Shown one piece after another: positions 1 to 11,280 of a stretch of DNA of 64,000 bases. Where the stretch lies: contig OX392545.1 in the NCBI GenBank assembly GCA_947623455.1, positions 23,876,001-23,940,000 of the forward strand, in the 5' to 3' direction. The translations under genes and the position numbers were made by a program. Below the pieces are notes generated by a model. It saw only the letters and a list, made by a program, of their open reading frames with translations. It did no database searches and was not told where the DNA came from. Position 1 is the stretch's first letter; each line of letters starts with the position of its first letter. The stretch comes from Mimachlamys varia. Taxonomy: Eukaryota; Mollusca; Bivalvia; Pectinida; Pectinidae.

Positions 1-23
1 AAAAGGTGCAGCATATGTGTGTT
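1..23 (+). repeat. Fragment of the hammerhead-bearing repeat
   Basis: The first bases match the 3' part of the ribozyme repeat family, including the block GGTGCAGCATATGTGTGTT found next to the hammerheads elsewhere in the window. The ribozyme itself would lie off the left edge, so its state is unknown. Confidence 0.6.
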
Positions 24-35
24 GTTTTATTTCAT

Positions 36-145
36 TTCAAAATATTTTATTAAATCAATATGATTTAAAGGGATTGAGCAACAGGCAAGGCCTATAAAAG
101 CTCTCTCCCTGGAGGTACATAAACATCTCAAACATATCTTAAATT
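36..145 (-). repeat. Dispersed repeat, LINE-like 3' end (copy 1)
   Basis: This stretch shares an arrangement with 48003-48130: TTTCAA, then a TTTATT tract, then a block resembling GCAACAGGCAAGGCCTATA and an ACAAACATGG-like end. Read on the minus strand it ends near AATAAA-like sequence, as the 3' end of a polyadenylated retroelement would. The assignment to a LINE is inference; no coding sequence is visible. Confidence 0.45.
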
Positions 146-179
146 TTAGATAAATATAAGCAAAGATTAACGCATTGCA

Positions 180-440
180 TTATGCATGTACACACAAACT
201 GCAAGCATACATACTTACATACGTGAATACAAACAAACATGCAGGTGTACGTATACACATATGCATACATACAGTCATAGATACGTATAAGTAAATATTC
301 CTACATCCACCGCATAAATATGCGCATACACACATACATGCATACACACACGCACATATACACGTGTGGAAACACACCACCTGCATGTACAGGTCATGCA
401 TACACACATACCCACGTATACACATACATATATGTGTGTT
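180..440. repeat. Low-complexity ACAT/CATAC-rich tract
   Basis: The tract is dominated by degenerate alternating purine-pyrimidine words such as CATACATAC, ACACACATA and GTATACACATA. It is simple-sequence DNA. The open frames across it (cysteine-, tyrosine- and valine-rich) follow from the repeat and are not supported as protein. Confidence 0.75.
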
Positions 441-1792
441 AAGTCATCTTTGAAACTTGTCATGAAAAGAAGCATTGAACTTTGTACCAGAAGTTTTAAA
501 GCAATATTAGAGTTAAAATGATAAGATAGATTCAAAGGTGAAATCCATAACATGAAGATTCATTTATTTAAACCATTTCACTTCAATCCATTCATTGTCT
601 ATTTATTCTTTATCCAAATGACGTGAAACAGCGTAAGCATGCTAATATACTTACCTTGTTGAGATGCTGACAAAAGTATTCCGGTATTTTCTGCGTGTTA
701 CCCGCAGGGGGAGGTAAATTTAGGCATTCCTTATGATTTTGTAAAAAACCATTCCAGATATAGCCCAAACTAGCAGATGTCTACTTTGTGAGTGCAAGTG
801 TACTTCGAATATGACTAAGTTTGTGATTTTTTTTTTATGTTGGAAATCAGAGGCATACCAATGTAGGATGGAAATATTGTGTTTGTTTTGTAAATATACG
901 TATCAATGGTATATTTTGTTTACAAGTAGCGTAAATCTACATGGTGATACAATTTGAAATAGTTAACAACGTATAGCCCGCATTTTTTTATAATTTGGTA
1001 AAAGAAATAAATCCACAGATAATCGGAACTATGCATTTTCTGATGCCCGCGGGCAATACACGTTTATACACGTCCATTTTTTGTACGGTAAGATGAAGAG
1101 GACTGATGTATTTTTTCACGACATATTCAAAGACGTCCAGTTTTACCCAATATAATTATTGCGGCAACTATACAATTTGCTAAAGTTTTTGTCTATCTGC
1201 ATCAGGACATGAATCACACACGCTGTGATCCTTGTAAGGTCTTTTTTGTTACACGAACTCTAAAAGCTGGTTAAGAAGACAAGAGTTAGTCCTATAATAA
1301 TGTCATGGGTGATTTACAGCCAGACAGCTTATGAACAAGGTCGTCTGTTTATTTCGGGATAATGCTATTTTCTTTTGTAGAATAACCATGTCGTTCTGAC
1401 CTTAATCTTCCCTAAGCGTGTGTGGTTTTGAAACATGATGTACACGACAAATCTATATGAAAGAGATCAAAATATTTTTAGTTTTAAATCTGGTTTTTCT
1501 TTATCGTATTTTTTCGACATTTCCATTCTTTGGTGAGAAAACGTTATCATAAACATGAACTGGATTATTTGGACCCATGATTGGTTGTAAATAACGTGAT
1601 TCCATATATAGAATAATCCTCGGGGAAATCAGGCCTCCCGACCTATATTCTACAGCCCAAATGATTGCCATGGGCCTCTACGAGACCTTGAATGTCACAA
1701 TCTTGATGTAAATAGACATAAATATTTTCACTTGAAAATAATTGGATAATACTTTCCATGCAGTTAGTTTAATGCCTCTATTCTACACCCTT
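441..1792. other. No recognisable feature
   Basis: AT-rich DNA without an open frame of note, tandem structure or a repeat that I could match to another part of the window. Confidence 0.5.
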
Positions 1793-1905
1793 GTATATGC
1801 TCATTAGCATGCCTGCTTGTTGTGATTGAGAATTATGCCTCAGTTTACACTTTGAGGTCATTACATGTACTTTGATCTGACCTAAATATATAAAGCGGGT
1901 GTTCT
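1793..1905 (+). mobile_element. Degenerate PLE 3'-region fragment
   Basis: The order of blocks matches the 3' untranslated part of the PLE copies at 7.5 and 62.9 kb: TATGCTCATTAGCATGCCTG, TTGTTGTGATTGA, an ACTTTGAGG block, then a GCGGGTGT block. It stops before the conserved TACTCTTCCGGAACACC segment. Strongly diverged, so an old copy. Confidence 0.6.
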
Positions 1906-3011
1906 CTATAAAGTTGTATTTTTTTTACATCTTTTGATCTGTTAGACGACATGTATCGGAGACCTTGCGTTTGAGAAGTTAATTGCCGTCTTTCTTTTTA
2001 ATTGCATATATTCTTTGGATCTGCCTGTTGTGGTTCTGGCGAGACAAACGGAATCATGACGTCATGACATGGCAGCAGTTTTGTATCAAAAGCCAACACT
2101 TGAACAAAAAAAATGAAAAAAAAACCCCAGATTTGAATGGTGTTTTAGGTGCTTAAGGCTTAACAGTTACACCTTTTCTGACATTATAAGAGTATTTCGT
2201 TCACAAAAGAAAATAAAATCCCTCTGTTAAAATCTCTAAACAAGTAATACCAAGAAATACACCAACAGTAGATGGTACTTATATATCTAGTAAATTGATT
2301 AGGTAATGCCAAATGTTACTACTGCCGATTCTGACCAGAACATGATGTTTATAACTTTATCGTAAAGAAAATAAATAAGAGGATACCGAAGCGTCAAGAA
2401 CATCGTAAATACATCGGACTAAAATAACCAATAGTCGCTTACCTAAAATACGAAGGTATATTTGCATAACTGACTATCCGCTCTGTTTTAGTGGCAGTAC
2501 ATCACCATCTTGAAGGATCGATTTTAATCTAGTTTTACAAACACTTGAAGAATGAAATTGCATACATAAATTTTACCATATTGTACACTGGTTACTGGCT
2601 GTAACCGGTTTTAATCAGGAAAGACATTTCGATTTGTGTTTAACTGGGCGTGAAATTGATTTGGGTGAGATGGAATCGCACGCAGATTTAACATGGACTT
2701 AACGAGAAGGTTATAGCTATTTTAGTTTATTTTCAATCCAACACCGGGCGACATCAGTAGATATACGACTGGCCTTTCCGCGTCTAGAAATTTCTACATC
2801 GAAGGCCATATTCGGGCGAGTTGATGTACAATGTAAGGATAGATAACCACAGGAATTAAGCACCCTAAAAAGACCAGAGGAAGCCCACTCGCTCCGGAAG
2901 TAAGTTACATGGGAGTATGGATGATGCTATTTACATGGATATTTTTATAGGCCAATCTTAAAACGTTTTATTCTTCCAAGTAAGAACTCAATATCACATT
3001 TTTTTTTCACG
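1906..3011. other. No recognisable feature
   Basis: AT-rich sequence. Nothing in it matched another repeat in the window, and no convincing open frame was seen. Confidence 0.45.
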
Positions 3012-3575
3012 TGGTATTAAGGTTTAATTTCAGTGAAAACTAGAGAATGACTGTGAGACATAAATACTCCCGCCCCCATATGAAAGCAGTTTTCATGGAA
3101 CTTGGACAATATTTGTTTTTGACCAGACCATGAATTGTCTCCTATTTTAGTTTTCACAAAATGATTACTGGCATTGCTTTCGTATTGCCACATTACATAC
3201 ACATACCAAATTGTATTAAAATCGGACAATCGGTGGCCATCTTGAATCATCATGCCATATTTGTCCTTTATAATGAGTGGCGACACATGACCATCCTTCC
3301 CACCAGGTTTCATCATAATCCGTAAAAAAGAAAACCATTTATTACAGAATATGTTTTTAGCCAATCAGAGGCCGTGACGGCAATTTTGGATGATTGTATC
3401 GGACAAAAAGAGCAAGGTACACAACAGGACATCAGACTAATGATATATTCAAAGTTTGATGACAATCGTATCCGTAGTTATTTAATTAAGCTGGTTACAT
3501 TACCATGGTACGGGACGGGACGGACATGGGTAACACCATAAGGCCTCCATTTTATCGCCGGGGCCTAACAAGTGT
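3012..3575 (+). repeat. Dispersed repeat of the GGACGGGACGGACATGGG type
   Basis: The segment contains blocks that I recognise from interspersed repeats of mollusc genomes: a 'GGTGGCCATCTTGAAT' block, 'CCTTCCCACCAGGTTTCATCA', 'AGCCAATCAGAGGCCGTGAC', a run of GGACGG words, and a terminal GGGGCCTAACAAG. The 115-codon minus-strand open frame inside is a by-product. Only one copy is in the window. Identity rests on recall of the family and is inference. Confidence 0.5.
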
Positions 3576-3746
3576 TAAATCAACGTGAAATTCATGTGAA
3601 GAAATGTTGCCTGTGTATAATTACAAAACACCAAGCAGTGTCACAGAGACTTCGAAAGGGAGACCACCGGCTGTCTGGATTCATACAGACCCCTTTGTGT
3701 ATACCCAAAAAGCATAGGCAAACATCTTTTGTGTTAAAATAATACA

Positions 3747-3893
3747 AGATGACGTTACACACATGCTGCACCTTTTTAAATTTAGTGATATATGTAGTAT
3801 GCGGAAAAATGAATTAAACTGCATCAAACATCTGTTTCGTCCTCCTATGACTCTTCAGTGATGCTTGGGACCGAAAGGTAGGAATATGATACA
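3747..3893 (-). mobile_element. Retrozyme-like hammerhead repeat, partial copy
   Basis: On the plus strand it begins with AGATGACGTTACACACATGC and passes through a TGCACC block, TTTAAATTTAG and GCGGAAAAATGAATTAAACT. The hammerhead follows, then CTTGGGACCGAAAGGTAGGA. The remainder of the roughly 350-bp unit, as seen at 25.3 kb, is missing after about 3893. Confidence 0.8.
3821..3864 (-). ncRNA. Type I hammerhead ribozyme, core intact
   Basis: Read on the minus strand, stem I strands GCATCA and TGATGC pair over 6 bp around the core. The core is CTGAAGA, then GAA. Stem III is ACA-GA-TGT (3 bp with a 2-nt loop) and the cleavage triplet is GTT. Stem II is GTCAT/AGGAC with one A·G mismatch. Position 7 of the core is A rather than the common U, which the family tolerates. 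Every invariant catalytic residue is present. Self-cleavage is inferred from structure only. Confidence 0.8.
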
Positions 3894-4138
3894 TGATACA
3901 AGACGGCAAATATCTTGTGTGTTCTTAACCATATCCAGTCTTGGTTGCGTTTCATTATTTCCTTGATGAAGCAGAAGACGTATTCGTATAACGTCTATAT
4001 TGAGGTAGTAAGTAGTAAGTACACGTATGTGCCATTTACTCCAGTTTCCTAGTTACAGTATGTATGTACCACCCTTCAGGAATGCTTGGAAGAGACTTGC
4101 TTGTTGGGCTCTCAAACGTGCTGGAAGTTATATCCGTA

Positions 4139-4180
4139 ACATACATGTAACTGTGTTTTTGTACACAGTTACATGTATGT
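4139..4180. repeat. Perfect 18-bp inverted repeat with a 6-base loop
   Basis: ACATACATGTAACTGTGT at 4139-4156 is exactly complementary to ACACAGTTACATGTATGT at 4163-4180, with TTTTGT between. It could form a stable hairpin. No function is assigned. Confidence 0.85.
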
Positions 4181-5908
4181 GTAAGAACCATATAGATATA
4201 GGTTTAAACAGATATTGCTCAAAGTCTCAAAATGGTCGAAACCCGTAACTACGCTTTCACCTTTTCGAGCAGCAACATCATCACTTCAACATCATACCAT
4301 GTTGTCAAGTACTAGCTCCGCCCACCTCCCACACCTGATTGGCTCTGTCAACATGACGTCGGGTAATTGGCATGTGACATCAGCCTGTTTTGATTGGTTC
4401 GTCATGTCGGTAAAATCATAATGCATGTTAGCTTCGTGAAATGTACCGTATTCCGAAGCATTATCTCATATCTGTAAGTTGGAAACGAATTTATTAGTTA
4501 ATTTTAACAAGGAATATAAAAGTAAAGGTGTGATCCCTTTGTTCTCCAGACAGCTTGGAGATAATTCAGTACGATTTATCTTGTCACTATAGCATCACCT
4601 TGTAATAGTTGGTGCTTTTCTTAAAAAAGAAATAGCTGCAAATTCGATTTTTTTTTCAATATCATCCGCATTATTTCGTTATATTTAGAAATGGGCTTTG
4701 ACTAAATGCCACGTCATTATTTCCCGCCATTATCGACAGTTAACCGGTAACTTTATGGCCGCCAACGTCTTTCCCCTTCCTCCGCAGTAATACCAGTGAT
4801 ACGGTAATTACTGCCGTCCTGATTGTCCTTTGCAGAATCATCAGCCTCCTCATCATCATTACCCATTAAAGGTGACAGTTGAGTTTTCTGATTTGTTATT
4901 TACACTCCAGCTTACGGTTTTGTATATCAACACCGTCAATAGGCGCCCGGTACGCCGCTATTGTACTACACTTTTATAGCCGCCATTTCCGTGCACTAGG
5001 CGAAATACAAAACGCCGAAATCACACAATGTTGAATCAGCTCAGAAAAATAAACGATGTTTATATCTCTAGTGTTAATCGGCCTCGTAGGGGAAACAATC
5101 ATCATTATTAGTTCGATCTGGTTCGGGTGTATCAGAGACACAGCCTCGGATGTGACAGCAAGAAGTCGCGGTCAAATTTCCGCAAATTTATTTCATAGTC
5201 AGATTTTCCCAGTCTCCCTAGTAACCGGCACGAGCACAGGCCGACACGACCGTCATTGAAGAAAGGAAACCTCACTCTAAAGGTTCCATCAGGTTGGTAA
5301 CTTGTGTCATTACATCTTGAAATGGTTTCTTTTGTCAAAGTTCTTTAAGCAATGTAATTCTCTATGATAGACCATGCTTTTCAGTTTTGTTTCAAATAAT
5401 TATGACAATTGCGTTGTCTCAAGTGTCACTTCAAACTTCCGATAACGAAGATTCATGCTTGTCTCTTATTGCAAACGGATTTAACAGAGTGTTTGTGTTT
5501 AGCTTGCCTGTTATTGGGAATGAACACATACAACTCAGTATCATACACAGTATGACAACAATGATTACAGTGCACAAACGTACCATTCTGCTAATATATT
5601 TTTTATTGTTGTTTCGACCTTCTCACCTAAACGGTGATGCTAGGGCCCATTTACATGAAAAAAAAACCAAATTTGGTGTTAACTAAAAATGAAACAGGGG
5701 TGAGGATGTTTAACACCCTTAGTTTAACTTTATAAGAATAACTATAAAAAAAACTACAGATATATCGGGAGGAGAGATATAGTGGACCTCCATGATATTC
5801 GGTAGTAACTAAAAGTTTAACTGGTGGAGTTTCCAGTACAGCTTGAATCGGTAGTGAATCCTACATGATGGTGTAAAGAAAAGGAAACTGTACCCAACGC
5901 ATCAGTAC
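4181..5908. other. No recognisable feature
   Basis: Mixed-composition DNA, slightly GC-richer between 4.7 and 5.3 kb. The short open frames have no recognisable domain and no convincing splice context. Confidence 0.4.
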
Positions 5909-6365
5909 GAACGGTTCCCAAATCAACAATACCATATACGGAGCGAACCAAAAGCAAGAAAACCAAATATGGAACGGTACACATGTACTTTAAGCAACAT
6001 AACCGAATATGGAACGGTACCCAAGCAACAGTGACAAACATGGAGTGGTACCCACGTAACAGTACCAAACATGGAACGGTACCCAAGTAACAGTACCAAA
6101 CATGAAACGGTACCCAAGTAAAAGTACCATCATGGAACGGTACCCAAGTAACAGTTACAAACATGGAACGGTACCAAAGCAACAGTACCAAATATGAAAC
6201 GGTACCCTAAGCAACAGTACCAAACATCGAACGGTACCAAAACAACAGCACCAAAATTGGAACGGTACAATAAGCAATAGTAATAAACAGGGAGTTTTAC
6301 CCTAAGCAAAAGTACCAAACATGGAATTGGTACCCTAAGCTACAGAACCAAAAATGGAACGGTTT
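5909..6365. repeat. 31-bp minisatellite rich in GGTACC
   Basis: About 14 degenerate units share the words ACAGTACCAAACATGGAACG and GTACCCAAGTA. The clearest spacing is 31 bp, for example between the agtaccaaac words at 6061 and 6092. Weaker units continue to about 6530. Most units contain a KpnI-type GGTACC. The minus-strand open frames here (VPFH and YRSMF motifs) arise from the repeat and are not counted as a gene. Confidence 0.85.
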
Positions 6366-6596
6366 CGCAAGAAGAAAGAAAATCGACAATAAATGGAAAA
6401 GTACTAATATTTCGCAGTTGTATCAAAACGGTACGTAAAATTATTCTGTACCAAAATAAAACGGTCATAAAATATAGAAAATTCTTAAATTAGTTCAATA
6501 AAGGGAAACATTGAGACGGTACCAAAAATGGTAATGACCCATATTGTCAGGCAGTAACCAATATGTCTCGATACCCGTAATATGCCCCGCGAGGAC

Positions 6597-7110
6597 GCTT
6601 TCTTAAAAAAGAGAATGCCGAATCGTCAACAAGACCATAATCTGAACTACAAATCGATTACACTTGGGACAAAATAAGACAAGGTGTTCCGGAAGAGTAA
6701 AATTCTGCTACTTCATCGACGACACCTCTAGTGTAAATCTAGATCACATTCAAGTAAATGTCACGTCCTCAAATAGAGAGCTAAGTTATTAACAAACATA
6801 GCATAGCATATTTATTACATGCAGTATATTAAAAACGTCTATCTTTATATTATACAAGGATACGTAATATTTTAACGTATATAAACCAAGATTTGGCCCA
6901 TCAAATGTGTTCACGACGCCTTTCTCGATATTCTATCATCGACATTCAGAGAAAGCCCTTAAATTATCAATGACATGTACACACCATGGGGTATATAGAG
7001 ATGTAACTCTCAAGAAAGGGAAAGTTCGCCATAGGGCATACGAAAGAGTCACATTTGCCGTATCGCTTAGTAGCTGTTAATGTTGGTCATATTGAAAGTA
7101 AAAATCAAGG
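6597..7110 (-). mobile_element. PLE copy with 3' region and decayed RT
   Basis: Plus-strand order is a GAGAATGCCGAATCGTCAAC terminus, the conserved GTGTTCCGGAAGAGTAA segment, the CTTCATCGACGACACC segment and a CTCAAA block. Then comes sequence matching the RT of the 19.7-kb copy: a GACATTCAGAG block and AACTTTCC-like motifs read in reverse. It is interrupted by deletions and stops. It lies back to back with the plus-strand copy at 7386. Confidence 0.8.
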
Positions 7111-7385
7111 TTTTTAAGTCATATAAGTATGAAAAGAAAATATCAAACAATGAGAGAGCCGCATTTTGCATACTATCAATGGAAAATTAATCATATACAA
7201 ATTAAATGCCAAATAATGCTCCACATTAAAATATAGCACCATGTGAAATGTATAACCAAGCATGCATGTCAATGAGTAATTCAATGAATAAACAGATATA
7301 TACTTTACACGATACAAGTAAACAATACCATTTATAGAGTAAATACATTCCACAAGCGACATTTACACTGGATGAGTACATGTTT

Positions 7386-7815
7386 CAATGACACGGATGA
7401 TAAAAACAAACTGACAACAAAGGGTTTCGAGGGATGCAGGTTGATCAGAACTATGGGCAATTGTTTTGGTCGCAATCTTTGTCTCATTGAGAACTATTTT
7501 GTATCTCAGGTGATATGAAGATGGACGTTTTTGAGTATGCTCATTAGAGTGTTTACTTGTTGTGATTGACAATGATACTCGGTTCATTTTTGAGAATTTG
7601 ATTTTTATTTGGATGCGACCAAGATTTACATGGCGGGTGTCGTCGATGAAGCAGAAGAGGCTTACTCTTCCGGAACACCTGGTCTTATTATCTTTTACAT
7701 TTACAAGGGTCTCCTTGTAAATCTTTCCTTTGTTCATGTTTTGCCTCTAGTTTAATCGATTTTGAGTTTGGATTATGGTTTTGTTGACGCTTTGGTATTC
7801 TCTTATTTATTTTCG
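7386..7815 (+). mobile_element. PLE copy, RT C-terminus plus 3' region
   Basis: It starts inside RT at GGGTTTCGAGGGATGCAGGT (the region encoding G-F-x-R-C-R) and continues through the RT C-terminal end, TGCTCATTAGAGTGTTTAC and the conserved GTCGTCGATGAAGCAGAAGA block. TACTCTTCCGGAACACC and the terminal GTTTAATCGATTTTGAGTTT…GGTATTCTC block follow. The 5' truncation fits target-primed reverse transcription. Confidence 0.85.
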
Positions 7816-8027
7816 ATGATCGATATTATACAATGATATATCTTAAGCTTTTTAATAACAAACTAAAGTATATTTTTCTCTTTTATCCGTTCCGTAACGA
7901 TTTCAACGAGACACAAAGCTCGAATAAATAGAAAAAAGCAAATGTTATTTTGTGACATCATCAAATATTTGATAAACTTTGACATATAGGACAAACAGAT
8001 CAATTTGATAAACTGTTTGAACAATGA

Positions 8028-8085
8028 GGGTTTAATCGATTTTGAGTTCGGATTATGGTTTTGTTTACGCTTTGGTATTCTCTGA
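8028..8085 (+). mobile_element. PLE 3'-terminal fragment
   Basis: Only the last roughly 55 bases of the PLE are present: TTTAATCGATTTTGAGTTCG, TATGGTTTTG, and CTTTGGTATTCTC. The copy shows where the element's 3' end lies. Confidence 0.8.
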
Positions 8086-8250
8086 ATTCTTTTTTCTTAA
8101 ACATAGCGTAGTTAACTAGTTTTCTTAACGAATCGACAAAAAAACCTGAATTAAAATTAGAAAAAAAAAATTGGACTGATATCGAAATTGGAGTTCCACA
8201 GGGTTCAATACTCAGGTCTCTCATATTCAAAAGTATAGACTAATATATTT

Positions 8251-8345
8251 ATTGGAAACACAATAGTCTAGTGGTAAGACGCTGTGCTCTTGACCAAAGT
8301 GTTGTAAGTTCGAGTCACAGTATTGCACTTTGTGTTATCTAGAAG
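8251..8345 (+). mobile_element. tRNA-derived SINE head
   Basis: A box-A-like TAGTCTAGTGGTAAGACGC is followed about 35 bases later by a box-B-like AAGTTCGAGTCAC, as in RNA polymerase III tRNA promoters. The intervening arm does not form a good anticodon stem, so this is read as a SINE head and not a functional tRNA gene. Confidence 0.5.
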
Positions 8346-9650
8346 CAATTTACTCATACACGCTTATTGAGACTACTCAGATGGAAATTAGTATGTAGTT
8401 GAACAGTGCTATCCATTGTAGAATACTAGCGGTGGATGCCGAAATTGCAGCACCGGCAGTATGTTCCCAAGAGATTTGGTTCGTTGCAACAGGGACTGTA
8501 ACCATCGATACTAATTTGTTATGCTAAAATTTACTGAATCGAACATAAATATTTTCACCAAAACTAAACACATGAATTTGGCAAAGCCTATACGTTATGC
8601 AACTGGCGTGTGTTTACATTATTATATTGCACATAAAATACGATAAACCAATTAAAATTATCTTCAGTCTTCATCCAATGCTGACTTGCATCCTGGTTGT
8701 ATACTCTTTTCAGCGCAGTAACAGAACACGAGATCTGTAAACGAATGAAAAACTGGAAAGTACTAAACTACAGGTGTACCCATCCATAAAAAATCATTTT
8801 CTCTGGGAAGGATGGCCGGGCCTGGCAAACACGCCTGGTTAGTCACATAGCAAGACGTTGAATGAAACATAAAACACATCTCCAGTCTTGTCCAACCCTG
8901 AATGACAGGTATTTCACGTGCAAAAACATGCATATACTTACACTGTTATATATATGTTGCACCAACCAGATGTAAACATGTAGCTTCACCTCAATACCAT
9001 GTGTATGGACTTAGCCCCCTAAGACGCGTGCTCGTACAACGGATACACATATTTCCACTTTCAGACGATCTAAGACCTAAGCTATAATAAAGCGGTATAT
9101 ACGAACCACGAATTAGAATTACTATTATCAAATCTAAATCTAGACTTGTGACGGCAATAAACATAACTTTTAGCGTAGAAGAAAAAGTACCACAAAGAAA
9201 AAACAGAAGCTTTGTGAAAAATCATACCGACGTTCACTTTCTCTATACTGGCAGTTGGGTTGAACGTGTGGCGTATGCCAAGCTTAATTTGACAACTCGA
9301 TTCAATATGTAGCGTGCTCTAAAGTTTCGAATCGGCAGGAAAAAAATAGAAGATATATATTTTTCTTTTTATTAGACCACTAGTAAGAGTGCTTGGATAG
9401 CGTTTCCAGAAGATATTAAACTTAAAAATGACATTTGGAAGCTGCGCGGTATATCTCAGGTGCTACAAATTTGACAAGTTGTGACAAATTATACTCAGAA
9501 ATTCTCAGAGAGTTTTGATATATTAATAGGCCCCCAAAAGTTTATAAGTTTATATCGATATGTACTCTATGCTATCTAACTCCGTCAGTTGGTCATAGAT
9601 ACGTTGCCAGGCATTAACCACATCAGTTCTTTTTTTTTTAGGAAAATACA
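8346..9650. other. No recognisable feature
   Basis: Possible decayed SINE body just after 8345. Otherwise nothing I can match or translate convincingly. Confidence 0.4.
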
Positions 9651-9796
9651 TAGAGAATATTACGCGGTCATTTCCATATCAGGCCCTGTGTCAACCAGAA
9701 ATTGCAACATCGGCCCGAGGGCCAAAGGCCCAAGGGTCGATATTGGTTCGAGGGTTGATACAAGGCCTGATGTGGAAATGACCATGTCATATTCTA
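9651..9796. mobile_element. Fold-back MITE (146 bp palindrome)
   Basis: The outer arms are near-complementary: GGTCATTTCCATATCAGGCC on the left and GGCCTGATGTGGAAATGACC on the right. The inner parts (TCGGCCCGAGGGCC and GGCCCAAGGGTCGA) also pair. The whole unit can therefore fold into one long hairpin. No transposase is nearby. A half-like relative may lie at 10125-10190 (AGCGGGCTGATACAGTGTAT). Confidence 0.75.
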
Positions 9797-10404
9797 TTTA
9801 TTATATATAATATAATTTTGAATTTTGTGACGGTTCATGATGATCTATTTATGTCAATTTTTTTCCCTTGTTTTGTCATCGTCTTGACGTTGATTAAGAT
9901 AATAATTCAAACCATTAGCAATGAATTCGGAATTATTTACCTGTTCCTCTACATCGGCGTCTTCGTTCATGTCTCTTTTTCTTTGAATAATTCATCAAGC
10001 TCTAGTATTCTTAATACGATAGACTCCGTGCCTTTTCGCCAATTTCAACGTCAACATCTGTCCTCTTTTCCATTTTCGATTGTTGTAACGTCATGAACAT
10101 AATACGACGTCAAGACAATTTCAGAAGCGGGCTGATACAGTGTATTCGGCCCGCTTAGCGAGGAATTGCCCACATTGGCCCGGTGAGCTGATATGTACTA
10201 AAATATGCGTATTCATCAAGAATACAATCCCTGTATTTTATAGTAATATAGTAATAATCGTTCTCAACTTCTTAGGGAGCATGGAAGCGGTGCTGCCATT
10301 TAGGCGCCCAAAGCTAGCATTCTACAATTTCTAGCACTGCTCAACCACGTACCCATATACAGTTTGACTGTAACAAACAGAGTAAAATATCTTGCTCAAG
10401 GATA

Positions 10405-10487
10405 CAACACAAGTGCTGTGACCGGGACTCTAACTCTCAACCCTTCGATCCGGCGTCCTACCAATAGAGCACCGTGCCTTTAAAATG
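10405..10487 (-). mobile_element. tRNA-derived SINE head
   Basis: On the minus strand it reads GGCACGGTGCTCTATTGGTA, then GGACGCCGGATCG, then a box-B-like AGAGTTAGAGTCCCGG, followed by GTGCTGTG sequence. The spacing fits a tRNA head. The box B has decayed, so it is a SINE relic and not a tRNA. Confidence 0.6.
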
Positions 10488-10789
10488 TCAAAGAATATCA
10501 AGTTAACTTGTAAATATAATAGAATTCCATAAATATACAACAGTTAGCTGTTATTCGCCACGTCAATGAACTACAGTACCAATACTTTGACTTTCTAGTG
10601 CAGTTAGTTAAGCATACTGTACAAATAGACCAGCATTATTATACAGACTTTGTTTCTGTTTTTTTTTGACATGTTATACATGGTATTTATAAGATAATCT
10701 TTATTAAATCAACAACAATAATGTGATTGTTGTGTCAACCTAAAATCACATCAGCTTTGCACTCGCTGATGTTAGCGCGCGGGGATTAA

Positions 10790-10925
10790 TATGGATAAAG
10801 AACCGGCCGTTCTCTTAGGAGTATGTTAGTTGACGACATACTTTTCACGTGCGATGGGGAACTCGAACTCTGACGTCTTATTGAAAGGCCAGTGTGAGAA
10901 TAAATTTGCTATACGACCGCCTCGT
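10790..10925 (-). mobile_element. Diverged copy of SINE family 2
   Basis: It shares the ordered blocks of the better copy at 27483-27640: a GTTAG/GACATACTTTTCACGTGCGA block, ATGGGGAACTCGAAC (box B in reverse), then GAAAGGCCAGTG and an ACGACCGCC end. It is clearly older than the 27.5-kb copy. Confidence 0.6.
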
Positions 10926-11018
10926 ATCATATTATCAAAAATAAATTCTGACATTTTCCAACACATTTTTTTTCAGTTAGTTAAATAAAAATCTGAATAT
11001 GAAATTCAATAAATAATT

Positions 11019-11280
11019 GAAGCATATTTTATACATTGTCTCATCAATTTTTGTTTTTGTATGTCTCGATGCTCAAAGACGTCTTCGAATTCCGTTAAAA
11101 ATCGTTACATGATTGATGTAATAGATCTATCGTTACCGGTTAGACATATAGAAATATATGAAGCATATTTTATAGATTGTTTCAATTTAATTTTGTTTTC
11201 GTATGTTACGATGCTCAAAGACGTCTTCGAATAGGTTATAATATAGGGATGTAATATTATCTATTGCTATCGGTTAAGGC
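11019..11280 (+). repeat. Two-copy tandem duplication, 141-bp period
   Basis: GAAGCATATTTTATA begins at 11019 and again at 11160. Both copies continue through a TTTTGTTTTYGTATGT block and GATGCTCAAAGACGTCTTCG to a CTATCGxTACCGGTTA end. Divergence between the copies is moderate. Confidence 0.75.

Noticed and set aside
5817..6318. Overlapping minus-strand frames rich in V, P, F and Y
   Set aside because: They arise from the 31-bp GGTACC minisatellite.
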